36,174 nt of DNA from Chloroflexota bacterium (GTDB taxonomy: Bacteria; Chloroflexota; Dehalococcoidia; Lucifugimonadales; UBA3495): contig JAPPLU010000039.1 of the NCBI GenBank assembly GCA_028874075.1, forward strand, positions 1-36,174. Reading direction: 5' to 3'. The notes under the pieces are model-generated. The model did not search any database. It saw only the letters and a list, made by a program, of their open reading frames with translations, and had not been told where the DNA came from. Of the stretch, positions 24,629-32,860 are shown in pieces; within the stretch, counting starts at the first letter, position 1, and each line of letters opens with the position of its first letter. A program made the translations under genes and the position numbers.

Positions 24629-25219
24629 ATGGCTTGGAAACTGGGTTTTGCCACTCTGCTTGTGCCCGGAATTATCATTGTCATGGTAGCTATGGGTGTA
24701 ATCTTCCTGCAGAACTCCAGGTCGGGGGAAGCCACTCAACCCAGTATAGGCATCACGGCGGAGGCCGTCATGGAATCGCCGTCGGGCGAATTTTTAGGTA
24801 CCGCTACTTTCCGGCAAGGCGCCACCGGAGTGTTGATCATGGCCGAGGTGGCGGGACTAACCCCCGGCGGTCATGCCTTTGTCATCCACGAGACAGGAGC
24901 ATGTACTCCTGACTTCGGCGCCGCCGGTGACCACTTCAATCCTGCCGAAACGGACCACGGCTTCGTACATCCGGCATGGAAGCGCGGCGGGTCAGTTGGC
25001 GCGCACGGCGGCGACCTTCCCAACATCTACGCCGCCGCCGACGGTTCTGCACGTGCCGATTTCTTTGCCACTGGAATCATACTGGATACGGGTCAGACTC
25101 ATTCCATATTTGACGCTGATGGGTCTGCCCTCATTGTTCACGAACACCCTGACGGTTATGGAGAAGTGGAGTCGGACACCGGCGCGCGGGTAGCCTGCGG
25201 GGTGATCAACAGAAGTTGA
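24629..25219 (+). CDS. sodC: Membrane-anchored Cu/Zn superoxide dismutase-like protein with an altered copper site
   Basis: The 196-aa protein begins with an uncleaved-looking membrane helix (residues 8-28), placing the rest outside. The SOD core follows: GGHAFVIHETGACT, GDHFNPAETDHGF, GAHGGDLPNIYA, ALIVHEHPDGYG and ARVACGVI. The zinc ligands (His102, His110, His126, Asp129), the disulfide pair (Cys92, Cys190) and copper ligands His87, His102 and His171 are present. The first copper ligand, normally the second His of HGFHxH, is Val85 (codon GTC). Copper binding and dismutase activity are therefore doubtful; a changed metal site or another role is possible. A perfect AAGGAGGTGA precedes the ATG. 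The fold call is strong; the activity is not. Confidence 0.88.
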   Translation: MAWKLGFATLLVPGIIIVMVAMGVIFLQNSRSGEATQPSIGITAEAVMESPSGEFLGTATFRQGATGVLIMAEVAGLTPGGHAFVIHETGACTPDFGAAGDHFNPAETDHGFVHPAWKRGGSVGAHGGDLPNIYAAADGSARADFFATGIILDTGQTHSIFDADGSALIVHEHPDGYGEVESDTGARVACGVINRS

Positions 25220-25350
25220 AAAGCGGCCGGGCGTCCCAGAAACTGCCGAAAGACAGGCTACGGCGCTACCGGCCGGGCAGAATAACCAGAAACAACCGAA
25301 ATGGAGTCACACCGGCTTCAGCCCAGTCTGAAGTCTATACGGCAAACGCC

Positions 25351-26610
25351 CTAGCCCCCAACCGCAACCCTGTTCCGGTAAACCTCCACCGGCCTCTTGA
25401 CCAGCGGCGTCAGCAGCATTACCGGCACCATCAGCAGCAGGCCCACGCCGGCATTGATGCCGATGGCTATGGAAATGGTGAAGGCTGACGCTATGGCGCC
25501 GATTTCAACGCCGCCGATGAGGTGGCCCAGGCCATTGACCAGTCCCTGCGACCCCATAATCCGGCCACGCATTTCCGCCGGGGACGACAGCAGCAAAATG
25601 GTGCTCTGCATGGTGCTGAAGCCCGACTGTCCCACTCCCGCGCTGAAGAGAAGCAGGAAGGAGACCAGGAACCAGGGCGACCAGGCCACCGCAGCCACAC
25701 CAACGCCCACGATCATAGCTCCGATGGCAAAGTAGCGTCCGTGGAAGGTGTAGTTGCGGCGGGAGCCAATGATTACCGCCCCCACTAACGTGCCGATGCC
25801 TTCAGCGGCGCCGATGACGCCCCCCAGAGCCGGCCCAACCTTCAGCACCTCGGTGGCAATGACGGGGATGAAGTATTGCAGGGGCAGCACCATGCCGTTC
25901 ATCACCAGGGAAATGGACAGCACGCCCAGCACAAACTTGTTGGAGAAGGAGTGGCCAATGCCCGACTTGATGCCCTGCCAGAAAGCCCGGTCGCGGCCCA
26001 CGACCACCGCCGCTTCGGGCAGCCGCAACTTGAAAATCAGCACAGCGGCCACCAGGTCCAGCGCCACCAGCACCATGTACGCGCCCGTAAAACCGTAGAA
26101 GGCGATGAGCAGCCCGCCGGCTATGGGGCCCAGGATTTTGCCCACGTTGTTGGTGATGGTTTCCAGGGACATGGCGTGGGCAATGCGGTCCTGCCCCGCC
26201 AGGTCGAACAGCGCCGCCCGCCGGGTGGGGTCGTCAAGCACCTTGGCCGTCCCCTGCAGCAGGATGGCAAAGAAGACAAACCAGGGATGGATCAGGTCCA
26301 GCAGCAGCAGGGCCAGCAGGGCCGAGGCCACCAGCAGGTAGAAGGTGTGGATGCTCGTCAGGATGCGCCACCGGTCCAGGCGGTCGGCCAGCATCCCCGC
26401 CACCAGGGACAGGGGCGGCCGGGGCCCATTGAGGAAGGCGGAAATCAACCCCACCTGGAAGGCCGAATCGGTGAGCTCGTAGATGAGATAGCCCAGAACC
26501 AGCAGTTCCATGCGGCGGGAGATTTCGTGAACCCACCGGGCCGCCCACAACAGGCGGAAGTCGGGGTTCTGCAGGACCATCAGGGCAGGAATGCCGGAAA
26601 GTGCAGGCAA
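25351..26610 (-). CDS. Major facilitator superfamily transporter
   Basis: About twelve membrane helices in roughly 419 aa. The start NPDFRLLWAARWVHEISRRM and the loop GMLADRLDRWRIL (the MFS motif-A region between helices 2 and 3), with LLLSSPAEMRGRIMGSQGLV in the second half, place it in the MFS_3 group of enterobactin-exporter-like proteins. It would export a small molecule by proton exchange; the substrate is unknown. The frame opens far upstream to 26766, but those residues look non-coding. TTG at 26610 has GAGGA nine bases before it; ATG at 26580 is also possible and lacks a clear ribosome-binding site. The 131 bases after the SOD-like stop contain no other gene. Confidence 0.85.
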   Translation of the reverse strand: MPALSGIPALMVLQNPDFRLLWAARWVHEISRRMELLVLGYLIYELTDSAFQVGLISAFLNGPRPPLSLVAGMLADRLDRWRILTSIHTFYLLVASALLALLLLDLIHPWFVFFAILLQGTAKVLDDPTRRAALFDLAGQDRIAHAMSLETITNNVGKILGPIAGGLLIAFYGFTGAYMVLVALDLVAAVLIFKLRLPEAAVVVGRDRAFWQGIKSGIGHSFSNKFVLGVLSISLVMNGMVLPLQYFIPVIATEVLKVGPALGGVIGAAEGIGTLVGAVIIGSRRNYTFHGRYFAIGAMIVGVGVAAVAWSPWFLVSFLLLFSAGVGQSGFSTMQSTILLLSSPAEMRGRIMGSQGLVNGLGHLIGGVEIGAIASAFTISIAIGINAGVGLLLMVPVMLLTPLVKRPVEVYRNRVAVGG

Positions 26611-26881
26611 TGGGGTATGTCCTCGGGGAACTCGCCCAGCGCGCAAAGCGAAGATTCTGTACCAGCAATCTGCGCCGGAGGTCCCAAACAAGCAGGTTGA
26701 CTCAGGGGGCCAACATACGCCGAAGGGGCGGGTCAAGTCAACCGGGCCGGCGGCAGGGCAGAGCATTCATACCCTAAGTTATGCTGCACACCCAAGCAGG
26801 AGATTAACTGCACTGAGCCAGCCGAAGGGCCTGGAATCCTTACCCAAAGCGCGTTTAAGGGTCCGAGACTCAATTGCGGGG

Positions 26882-26906
26882 ACGGAGTTTAGATTCTTAA
26901 CTCCGT
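26882..26906. repeat. Palindrome ACGGAGTT/AACTCCGT
   Basis: Perfect 8-base inverted repeat with a 9-base loop, followed by TCAGAATGAC. It resembles the dispersed GATTCTTCRCTCCGYTCAGAATGAC repeats of many genomes. The gap 26611-27156 contains no other feature I can support; open frames in it are repeat-derived. Confidence 0.4.
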
Positions 26907-27156
26907 TCAGAATGACAATCCAGGCGGTTCAAAATGGCAGTTCACCGGGATGCGATTGCCATGGTCGGGAAGGTGGCGTTCCGAATTGGTTGTGGGAGAG
27001 TAAAATATGCGGGTCGGCAGGGACTGTCTGGCAGTGGAAGTCCCTACAGGATTTGGAGGGAGCCAACCAACGGCCGGCTCTTCGGCTATCATCAAGAGAC
27101 TCAACCGGGCGTGGGCAGTCCGGCAATGCCAAGTCAAAACGCACCCTGGAGCAGCC

Positions 27157-27567
27157 ATGTTTTCCGACATACACCACATAAGCTACCTGGTCCCCGACCT
27201 GGATGCGGCTATTGAAACGTACGGGGAGAGGTTCGGGGCAACCGTAACCGGACGGGGGACGGTGGCCAACCTGGGCGAGGTGGCCTTCCTGCAGGTGGGC
27301 GATGTAGAGGTGGAGTTTATCTGCCCCGTAGACCCGTCGCCCCTTGAAGGCGCCGACGGGAAATGGGTAGTCCACCACATTGCCTATGTCGTGGAGGACC
27401 TGGACAGGGTGGTGGCGGAACACCGGCAACGGGGCTATGGCTTCGTGACCGACGAACCCTTCACCAACTTTATGGGCTACCGCCTGATTTACTTTGACCC
27501 GGCGGATACTGGCGGCTGCCTGGTGCATTTGACGGATAAGAGGAGTTTGAGGGGCGGGGACAACTAA
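27157..27567 (+). CDS. VOC (glyoxalase/methylmalonyl-CoA epimerase-like) family protein
   Basis: The 136-aa protein contains two beta-alpha-beta-beta-beta modules of the vicinal oxygen chelate fold. Module 1 starts IHHISYLVPDLDAAIETYGE and ends VGDVEVEFICPV; module 2 starts VHHIAYVVEDLDRVVAEHRQ and ends GGCLVHLTDK. Likely metal ligands are His7, Glu53, His74 and, at the last strand, His124 where Glu is more usual. It resembles methylmalonyl-CoA epimerase in layout, but no methylmalonyl-CoA mutase is nearby, so the reaction stays open. ATG at 27157 with GGAG six bases upstream is chosen; the frame is open to 27007 but the extra residues are not family-like. It converges on the 154-aa unknown gene. 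Confidence 0.85.
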   Translation: MFSDIHHISYLVPDLDAAIETYGERFGATVTGRGTVANLGEVAFLQVGDVEVEFICPVDPSPLEGADGKWVVHHIAYVVEDLDRVVAEHRQRGYGFVTDEPFTNFMGYRLIYFDPADTGGCLVHLTDKRSLRGGDN

Positions 27568-27571
27568 GAAA

Positions 27572-27593
27572 GGGGCGAGTTATCACTCGCCCC
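27572..27593. terminator. Hairpin between convergent genes
   Basis: GGGGCGAGT (27572-27580) and ACTCGCCCC (27585-27593) form a perfect 9-bp stem with a TATC loop, directly between the VOC and 154-aa unknown genes. No T-run follows on either side. It resembles the GGGGCGGGT hairpin at 18882 in sequence and position. Confidence 0.5.
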
Positions 27594-27620
27594 CGCACTT
27601 GACCGGACTATCACCCAAGC

Positions 27621-28085
27621 TTATGCAGAGATAAGATCCTTGGCGATGGCGTCAGCCTTCAGGTCGCCCTGAGATTCCAGGTGAGCCATGACGGCGTCGG
27701 CAGCAGCCCCTACCATTTCCGCGTCCAGGTTGGCCGCGGCCTCCGGATATCCTGCCTCGTTCAGGTAATTGGCAGTCTGCTCGCGCAGTACATTCAGCGA
27801 CCACTCCAACTGGGCCTCACTTTCCATCATTCCCTCGGGGAAGTCGACATGGGAACCGCCGGCGCCCAGCTTGTCGTAGCCGCCCTTGTGCCAGTGGCCG
27901 CGGGAGCCATGGGGGTCAAAGCGGATAATCTCCACGCCCCGGACGTCGACGCCAAAGGTAGGGCCACCAAACTTGCCCCGCAGGCAGCGCAGGGGCCACA
28001 GGTACATGGTAACGTCGCCCTCCTTGCTCAGCGGTCGCACCATAACGCGTCCCAGATAAGCCTCGCCATCAATCATAGTTGCCAT
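27621..28085 (-). CDS. Protein of unknown function, 154 aa
   Basis: I do not recognise a family with confidence. The N-terminal half is strand-rich (GRVMVRPLSKEGDVTMYLWP, FGVDVRGVEIIRFD) and contains the polar cluster HGSRGHWHKGGYDKLGAGGS, where His and Asp residues could bind a metal or ligand. The C-terminal half is helical and Ala/Glu-rich (QTANYLNEAGYPEAAANLDA). There is no signal peptide or membrane segment. The ATG at 28085 follows GGGAGG at eight bases; the longer frame to 28187 lacks a site. The leader has a hairpin (28103-28118) just upstream of the ribosome-binding site. Good start signals and protein-like composition support a real gene. Confidence 0.72.
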   Translation of the reverse strand: MATMIDGEAYLGRVMVRPLSKEGDVTMYLWPLRCLRGKFGGPTFGVDVRGVEIIRFDPHGSRGHWHKGGYDKLGAGGSHVDFPEGMMESEAQLEWSLNVLREQTANYLNEAGYPEAAANLDAEMVGAAADAVMAHLESQGDLKADAIAKDLISA

Positions 28086-28102
28086 TCGAAAATCCTCCCT
28101 GT

Positions 28103-28118
28103 TCCGCCATTGGGCGGA
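28103..28118 (-). promoter_or_regulatory. Leader hairpin of the 154-aa unknown gene
   Basis: TCCGCC (28103-28108) and GGCGGA (28113-28118) pair around ATTG, about ten bases before the ribosome-binding site on the minus strand. It may affect translation or mRNA stability. Confidence 0.3.
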
Positions 28119-28448
28119 TACTGATGGGGGTATATTATCACAAACGCTGGGGGGCCGCAGTTGCAGTGAACCCGGGAACCTGTACACGTAGCTGAGTGGA
28201 AGTCCCGCTCCTGAACCTGGGACGGTTGCGGTAATCGAAATTGATTGTTGCGGACGGCTTTTGGGGACAGTTCGGTCAGTTGAAAGTTATCGCCACCTGC
28301 GAATGTGGCAGCTACGGAACCGCCTCAGTCGCCGGGCCGGACCTTCCTGCGGCAGGCGTGTTTCCACGTGGGTAACACCGAACTACGGGTGAACCTCTGC
28401 ACTGGAACGCCGGGTATATCGGGGGAATTGACCACTGGAAGCCGTTTC

Positions 28449-28567
28449 AAAGTCCCATATCCCTTGATGGGAGAAGGCCAAGGTGGGGGCGACAGAAGGC
28501 CAACGACCCATTTCCCTCACCCTGACCCAATCCCCTGGCGGGAGAGGGGACTTGTTCAATAGTCCCC
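28449..28567. repeat. CCCTCACCC-type repeat region
   Basis: AAGTCCC near 28450 and GGGGACTT near 28547 are inverted ends around GGGAGAAGG, TTTCCCTCACCCTGACCC and GGCGGGAGAGGGG. It belongs with the elements at 11610 and 22591. The remaining bases of 28119-28566 show no gene on either strand. Confidence 0.45.
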
Positions 28568-28962
28568 TAGCCCTGTGCGTCTTCTATGACCTGGAGATAT
28601 ACGTAGGCGCCAGTAAAGCAGGTAGCGTCTTCACAGTGGCCGCCGACAATCTGGCCGTCAGGCTTGGCAGCGGCTATGTGTATATGAACGTATATTCCAC
28701 CGTCCTCCACGGGTTGAATGTAACCCTCGGCGCTTACCAGTTCCATAATCTCGTCGATTGTTTCTCTAGTATGATCTCTTTCGAGGCTGCAGAGATTGCG
28801 GCGCTTCAACTGGGTCAGGCTTCCGATACAGGAGATTACGGCGGCTTCACGAATACCTTCTGAGTCAGCCAGGGAATAGAGGCTGTCCAGAAGCGATTCA
28901 CCTGCCTGCAGGCGGTGGTATACGACACGGGATGTCCTGGTGTCCAAATTCCTTGCAACCAT
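28567..28962 (-). CDS. PPC domain (DUF296) protein
   Basis: The 131-aa protein is a single PPC/DUF296 domain. It shows VVYHRLQAGESLLDSLYSLA, GIREAAVISCIGSLTQLKRR and, in the second half, GGIYVHIHIAAAKPDGQIVG followed by GHCEDATCF. The HxH in VHIHI and the His of GGH are the usual metal-site positions of bacterial members. Plant homologues carry AT-hooks and bind DNA; this protein has none, and bacterial stand-alone PPC proteins have no settled function. GGGAGG lies close before the ATG. A TATAAT at 28997-28992 (minus strand) could be its -10 box, though no good -35 was found. Confidence 0.87.
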   Translation of the reverse strand: MVARNLDTRTSRVVYHRLQAGESLLDSLYSLADSEGIREAAVISCIGSLTQLKRRNLCSLERDHTRETIDEIMELVSAEGYIQPVEDGGIYVHIHIAAAKPDGQIVGGHCEDATCFTGAYVYLQVIEDAQG

Positions 28963-29200
28963 GCGTCCTCCCGTTGATGTGTGATGCCGCCATTATACAC
29001 ACCCGGAACCCAGGGAGTTATAGCGGGGTTTCTCGCCAGGGGTTATGTCCCGCTCGGACTCGGAGTACCGACCTGATATAGCAGTCGCGGACCAGTAGCA
29101 TGTCCCTTCATGATCCTTGGCGTTACTTCGCCTTTCCAGTTTCAAGGCTGTTACAATTAGCCCCGCAACCTCAAAGTAACGAAGCTTCTGGAGAGTAATC

Positions 29201-29728
29201 ATGGCTGTTTCCACGGGTGTATCGAATGCGCTGGAACGTAACTGGGGTATGGTAGACCGTGCCATAGACGGGCTGAGTGATGAGACGCTGGCGCGCCGGA
29301 TATCCGACGGTGATAATTCCATCGGTTGGCTCCTCTTCCACATGAGCCGGGTAGTGGACGTCTTCATAAATACCAGGTTCCAGGGCAAGCCTCAGATATG
29401 GATAGAGGACGGTTGGTGCGGGAAATTCGGGTTGAGCGACGACCCGGAGACAACAGGCCAAGGGTGGGACGCGGCGCGGGTGTCCGCTTGGCCGCTCCCC
29501 TCCAAAGACGTCCTGACAGGGTACTATGACGCCATGAAGGCCTGTTGCCGGGACTATATGTCCTCCGTAACCGACGAGGAATTAAGCGCGACCATGAGCC
29601 TGAGGCCAGGACTAGACCCCGAGCCGAAAGAGACCCTCATGGGTGTCCTGGTCTATGACAACATCGTTCACGGAGGCCAGATAGCCTTCCTGCGCGGCCA
29701 CTGGGAAGGCATGGGCTGGTTCATCTAG
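29201..29728 (+). CDS. DinB superfamily protein, second copy
   Basis: The 175-aa protein resembles the DinB protein encoded at 18940-19476. It has DGDNSIGWLLFHMSRVVDVF with His47 near the N-terminus, WIEDGWCGKFGLSDD in the middle (compare WEQEGWHEKFGLPTR in the other copy), and VYDNIVHGGQIAFLRGHWEG with His157 near the C-terminus. These suggest a metal-binding four-helix bundle. The substrate is unknown. GGAGAG stands shortly before the ATG. It is divergent from the PPC-domain gene with about 240 bases between them, in which I see nothing else certain. Confidence 0.87.
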   Translation: MAVSTGVSNALERNWGMVDRAIDGLSDETLARRISDGDNSIGWLLFHMSRVVDVFINTRFQGKPQIWIEDGWCGKFGLSDDPETTGQGWDAARVSAWPLPSKDVLTGYYDAMKACCRDYMSSVTDEELSATMSLRPGLDPEPKETLMGVLVYDNIVHGGQIAFLRGHWEGMGWFI

Positions 29729-29770
29729 ACTAGCCGAAGGCTTCGCAGACTAATTCCAGAGGCCTATCGA

Positions 29771-29796
29771 AGAACACGGCTTGACTTCGCCGTTCT
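29771..29796 (+). terminator. Weak hairpin after the second DinB gene
   Basis: AGAACACGGC and GCCGTTCT pair with a 2-base bulge and are followed by CTTCCC. It lies 43 bases after the stop, between convergent genes. A second small palindrome, CCAGG-N8-CCTGG, lies at 29801-29818. Confidence 0.3.
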
Positions 29797-29871
29797 CTTC
29801 CCAGGAATTCGTACCTGGAGGAACGGACAGGCTTGGGCTACGCTGGCGCAAGGTGGGAGGCGGCCGACCTA

Positions 29872-31686
29872 TCAGGGGGTCTGGCAAGCCTCCCGCAGCC
29901 ACTCCCGGTCCTCGCCCTCCAGCATGGGGGCGATGGTGTCCCAAACCTGCTGGTGGTAGCCCTCCAGCCACTGGCGCTCCTCACTGGAAAGCTGGCCCCA
30001 GTCAATGAGTTTCTTTTCGAAGGGAATGAGGGTCAACGCTTCCATCTGCAGCCACTTCCGGCCGTCGGGGTGTCCGGGCATCTCCTCGTCGGGGACGACG
30101 ACGTACAGGTTTTCCAAGCGGACGCCACCCCATCCCGCCTCGTAGTATCCTGGTTCGTTGGAGACGATCATCCCGACCTTAAACGGCTCGTCGGCCCCCC
30201 TTGGCGTGATGCGCTGGGGTCCTTCGTGAACGTTTAGAAAGGCGCCAACCCCGTGGCCGGTTCCGTGCCCGTAGTCGAGTCCAGCGTTCCACAGGAAGGT
30301 GCGCGCCAGGGCGTCCAGGGCAATGCCGCCGGTACCCTCCGGGAATTTCTGCATTGCCAGGTTGATGTGGCCTTTCAAGACCAGGGTGTAGACCTCTTTC
30401 TGGCGTTGGGACGGTTCGCCGACGATTACCGTGCGAGTGTCGTCGGTGGTGCCGCCCATCAGCTGCACGCCCGAGTCAACCAGGAACAGTTCACCGTCGC
30501 TGAGGGGAACATCGGGGCTGGCGTCGGCGTAGTGGACGATGGCGCCGTTGGGTCCCGCAGCGGCGATGGTGGTGAAGCTGAGGTCGTAGAATCCTTCCTC
30601 GCTAGAGTACTCCTCGTACAATATCTGGCTGTAACCTGCCTCGCTGACCGTATTGCCCGCCTCGATCGAGTCCTGCAGGCGTTTGAAGCTGCGGATTTTG
30701 GCGGCGGCGGCGTGCCGGTGGGAGTTCCGGGAGGCGGCAATCTCCGTTTCGTTCTTGATTGCCTTCAGCGCCACGGTCGGGTTGGGCTTTTCGAGCAGTT
30801 TCTGGTCTTCATGGAGCATCAACCTGGTGGCCATCGTGGTCCCGCTGGGGTCCAGCCAGACAAGGCCGGAGGCTTCCGCGCCGTAACGCTCCATCGCCCC
30901 GGCGTAGGCGCCGTAGGGCTGAAAGGCGATTAACGAGGCCAGGGCATCGGTCACGTCCGCGGGAGGCGAAACTCGAGTGAAGCAGGTGGCCCGCTCCCGG
31001 TCAATGACCAGATAGCCTTCAAACACGGGATTGTAGGCTATGTCCGTGCCCCGGAGGTTCGTCACCCAGGCGATCTCGTCCAGCTTGGTCAGCACCAGCA
31101 GCGTGGCTCCAGCTTCCTCCATCTCTTTGCGGATATCGGACAGCTTTTCGGCAACGCCGCAACCGGTGAGGTCGTCCGGCAGCTGGTATATGGGATTGGC
31201 CGGCGGTGGCGGCTGGTCGTCCCATACGGCGTCCACCAGGTTGGCGTTGAGCGGTACCAGGGCGGAATCCGGAGATTTCAAGGCGCCCTTGTAAACGGAG
31301 TGGGCCTGCATCGAGACCACGAAGGGGTCGAAGCCCACCCTCAGGCTGCCCAGTTCCTTCTCCATCTCGGTCAACCACTGGCTGAGGGTCTTCTCCTCGG
31401 CCAACCCGAGCTTGTGGACGCGGAAACTGTCGTGGTCCACCTCGTCGTCGGCCTGAAGGTGGTAGCGGGAGTCTACGAACAGGTGGCTGCCATCGGGGCA
31501 GACCAGGGCGTCGCCCGCGGAGCCTCGGAACCCGGTGATGGCCGTCCGTCGACGCGTATACTCGGGCACATACTCGTTCAGGTGGGCGTCGGAGGAAAGT
31601 ACAAGGTAGGCGTCCACCTGGGCCTCTTCCATCCGCCGGTGGAGTTCGGTAAGCCGGTTAGAGAGTGTCTGCTTTGAATCTGCCAT
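29872..31686 (-). CDS. M24 family Xaa-Pro aminopeptidase
   Basis: The 604-aa protein is the long, three-domain (APP1-like) form of aminopeptidase P, which removes an N-terminal residue next to proline. Two creatinase-type N-terminal domains (DAYLVLSSDAHLNEYVPEYT, ITGFRGSAGDALV, then VTNLRGTDIAYNPVFEGYLV) precede the pita-bread catalytic domain. The metal ligands are visible: two Asp in LVDSGVQLMGGTTDDTRT, His in YGHGTGHGVG, Glu in SNEPGYYEAGWGGVR and Glu in WLQMEALTLIPF. No signal peptide, so cytoplasmic peptide turnover. GAGGAG is ten bases before the ATG. It lies 70 bases after an alpha/beta hydrolase gene on the same strand. Confidence 0.94.
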   Translation of the reverse strand: MADSKQTLSNRLTELHRRMEEAQVDAYLVLSSDAHLNEYVPEYTRRRTAITGFRGSAGDALVCPDGSHLFVDSRYHLQADDEVDHDSFRVHKLGLAEEKTLSQWLTEMEKELGSLRVGFDPFVVSMQAHSVYKGALKSPDSALVPLNANLVDAVWDDQPPPPANPIYQLPDDLTGCGVAEKLSDIRKEMEEAGATLLVLTKLDEIAWVTNLRGTDIAYNPVFEGYLVIDRERATCFTRVSPPADVTDALASLIAFQPYGAYAGAMERYGAEASGLVWLDPSGTTMATRLMLHEDQKLLEKPNPTVALKAIKNETEIAASRNSHRHAAAAKIRSFKRLQDSIEAGNTVSEAGYSQILYEEYSSEEGFYDLSFTTIAAAGPNGAIVHYADASPDVPLSDGELFLVDSGVQLMGGTTDDTRTVIVGEPSQRQKEVYTLVLKGHINLAMQKFPEGTGGIALDALARTFLWNAGLDYGHGTGHGVGAFLNVHEGPQRITPRGADEPFKVGMIVSNEPGYYEAGWGGVRLENLYVVVPDEEMPGHPDGRKWLQMEALTLIPFEKKLIDWGQLSSEERQWLEGYHQQVWDTIAPMLEGEDREWLREACQTP

Positions 31687-31756
31687 GATTGCTTATGCTC
31701 CTCTGTGACTAATCTGGCCCCCGATGCTTGCCTGTGAGGCTTGAGGGGGCCTGCCT

Positions 31757-32644
31757 TTAAGCTGACGGTGAGCCAAGGCCCGATAAGAATTCGTCCATAA
31801 CCTGGGCCAGTTCCCCGGGCTTATGGTATCCGATGTCGTGGACTGTCTCCGGTATCCAGCGCACCCGGCAGCGCGGTATGACCTTTTCGGCGGCGGCGAC
31901 GCCAGCCCGCTTCTGCCTGGCCCGCTCGCTATCCGCGCGTTCCGGCGTCGGGCCCGCAGGGATAACTACCGTGGGGCAGGTAATCCTGGAATAGAACTGG
32001 GAGGCTGGCTCCTCCCACATAGCGCGCCTTACCTGCAAGTGATTCTCAGGGCGAAGGATGTCCTGAATCTGTCCCTCGTTATCCTCATACACCATGGTCT
32101 GGACGATGCGTTCGATCTGGTCGGTCCAACAAAAAGATAGCTGGTGACGCAGGCGGTCCAGGAATTGCTGCCTGGTTCCCGACACATCCCTGGGCCTGAC
32201 CCCGGCCTTGACGACCTCCCACGGTTCCCGGGGATCGCTCTGTCTACCCACGCCGCCGTCGATCAGTCCCAAAGCGGTTACGCGATCCGGGAATCTGGCG
32301 GCCACGTTGAGGGCTGCGGTCGCTCCCCAGGAATGTCCGAAGACGGCAGCGCGCGACACGCCGAGATGGTCCATAAGTCCCACGCAGTCCTCTGACAAGG
32401 TTTGCCAGTCAAACCCGCCCGCGGCCTGGGTGGTCCGGCCGTGGCCCCTGGCATCGGCGGCGAAAAGCCGGTACCTGTGGCGCAAATGGCTGGCGACCAG
32501 TTCATACCAGTGGGCGGAGGAAGCGAGTCCGTGCATCAGCATGACCGGTTCGCCGTCGCCGCCCCAGTCCAGGTACCGGATCCGCAGTTCGCCAATGATA
32601 GCCCAGTGTTCCGTTGGAGGTTGGCAGCCAGTGGGTTTTCGCAA
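31757..32644 (-). CDS. Alpha/beta hydrolase
   Basis: The 295-aa protein has the alpha/beta hydrolase motifs MLMHGLASSAHWYELV, FAADARGHGRT, nucleophile elbow VFGHSWGAT (Ser105), an Asp-containing second acid region, and the catalytic-His segment PETVHDIGYH near the end. A lid-like helical insertion occupies about residues 130-210. Substrate unknown; no secretion signal. TTG at 32644 is preferred because AAAGGAG lies six bases before it; TTG at 32650 directly abuts that site. It is probably transcribed with the downstream aminopeptidase. Confidence 0.9.
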   Translation of the reverse strand: MRKPTGCQPPTEHWAIIGELRIRYLDWGGDGEPVMLMHGLASSAHWYELVASHLRHRYRLFAADARGHGRTTQAAGGFDWQTLSEDCVGLMDHLGVSRAAVFGHSWGATAALNVAARFPDRVTALGLIDGGVGRQSDPREPWEVVKAGVRPRDVSGTRQQFLDRLRHQLSFCWTDQIERIVQTMVYEDNEGQIQDILRPENHLQVRRAMWEEPASQFYSRITCPTVVIPAGPTPERADSERARQKRAGVAAAEKVIPRCRVRWIPETVHDIGYHKPGELAQVMDEFLSGLGSPSA

Positions 32645-32860
32645 CGCCAACTCCTTTACCCCAAATAGTAGCGTTCGATTAACCTATATCCTATTCACTG
32701 AGACGGGATCGGGCAACCCCGGCGCCGCCGGCCTGCCTGGTTCGGGGAGCAGCCGGGGGGCGAATTTACACTCCGGTCGGCAGGCCTCCCGCGGGGATAT
32801 TGACTCCTCGAATGGCGTTGGGTAGCCCATCCCTATTAGATTGACGGATAAATCGGAAGT

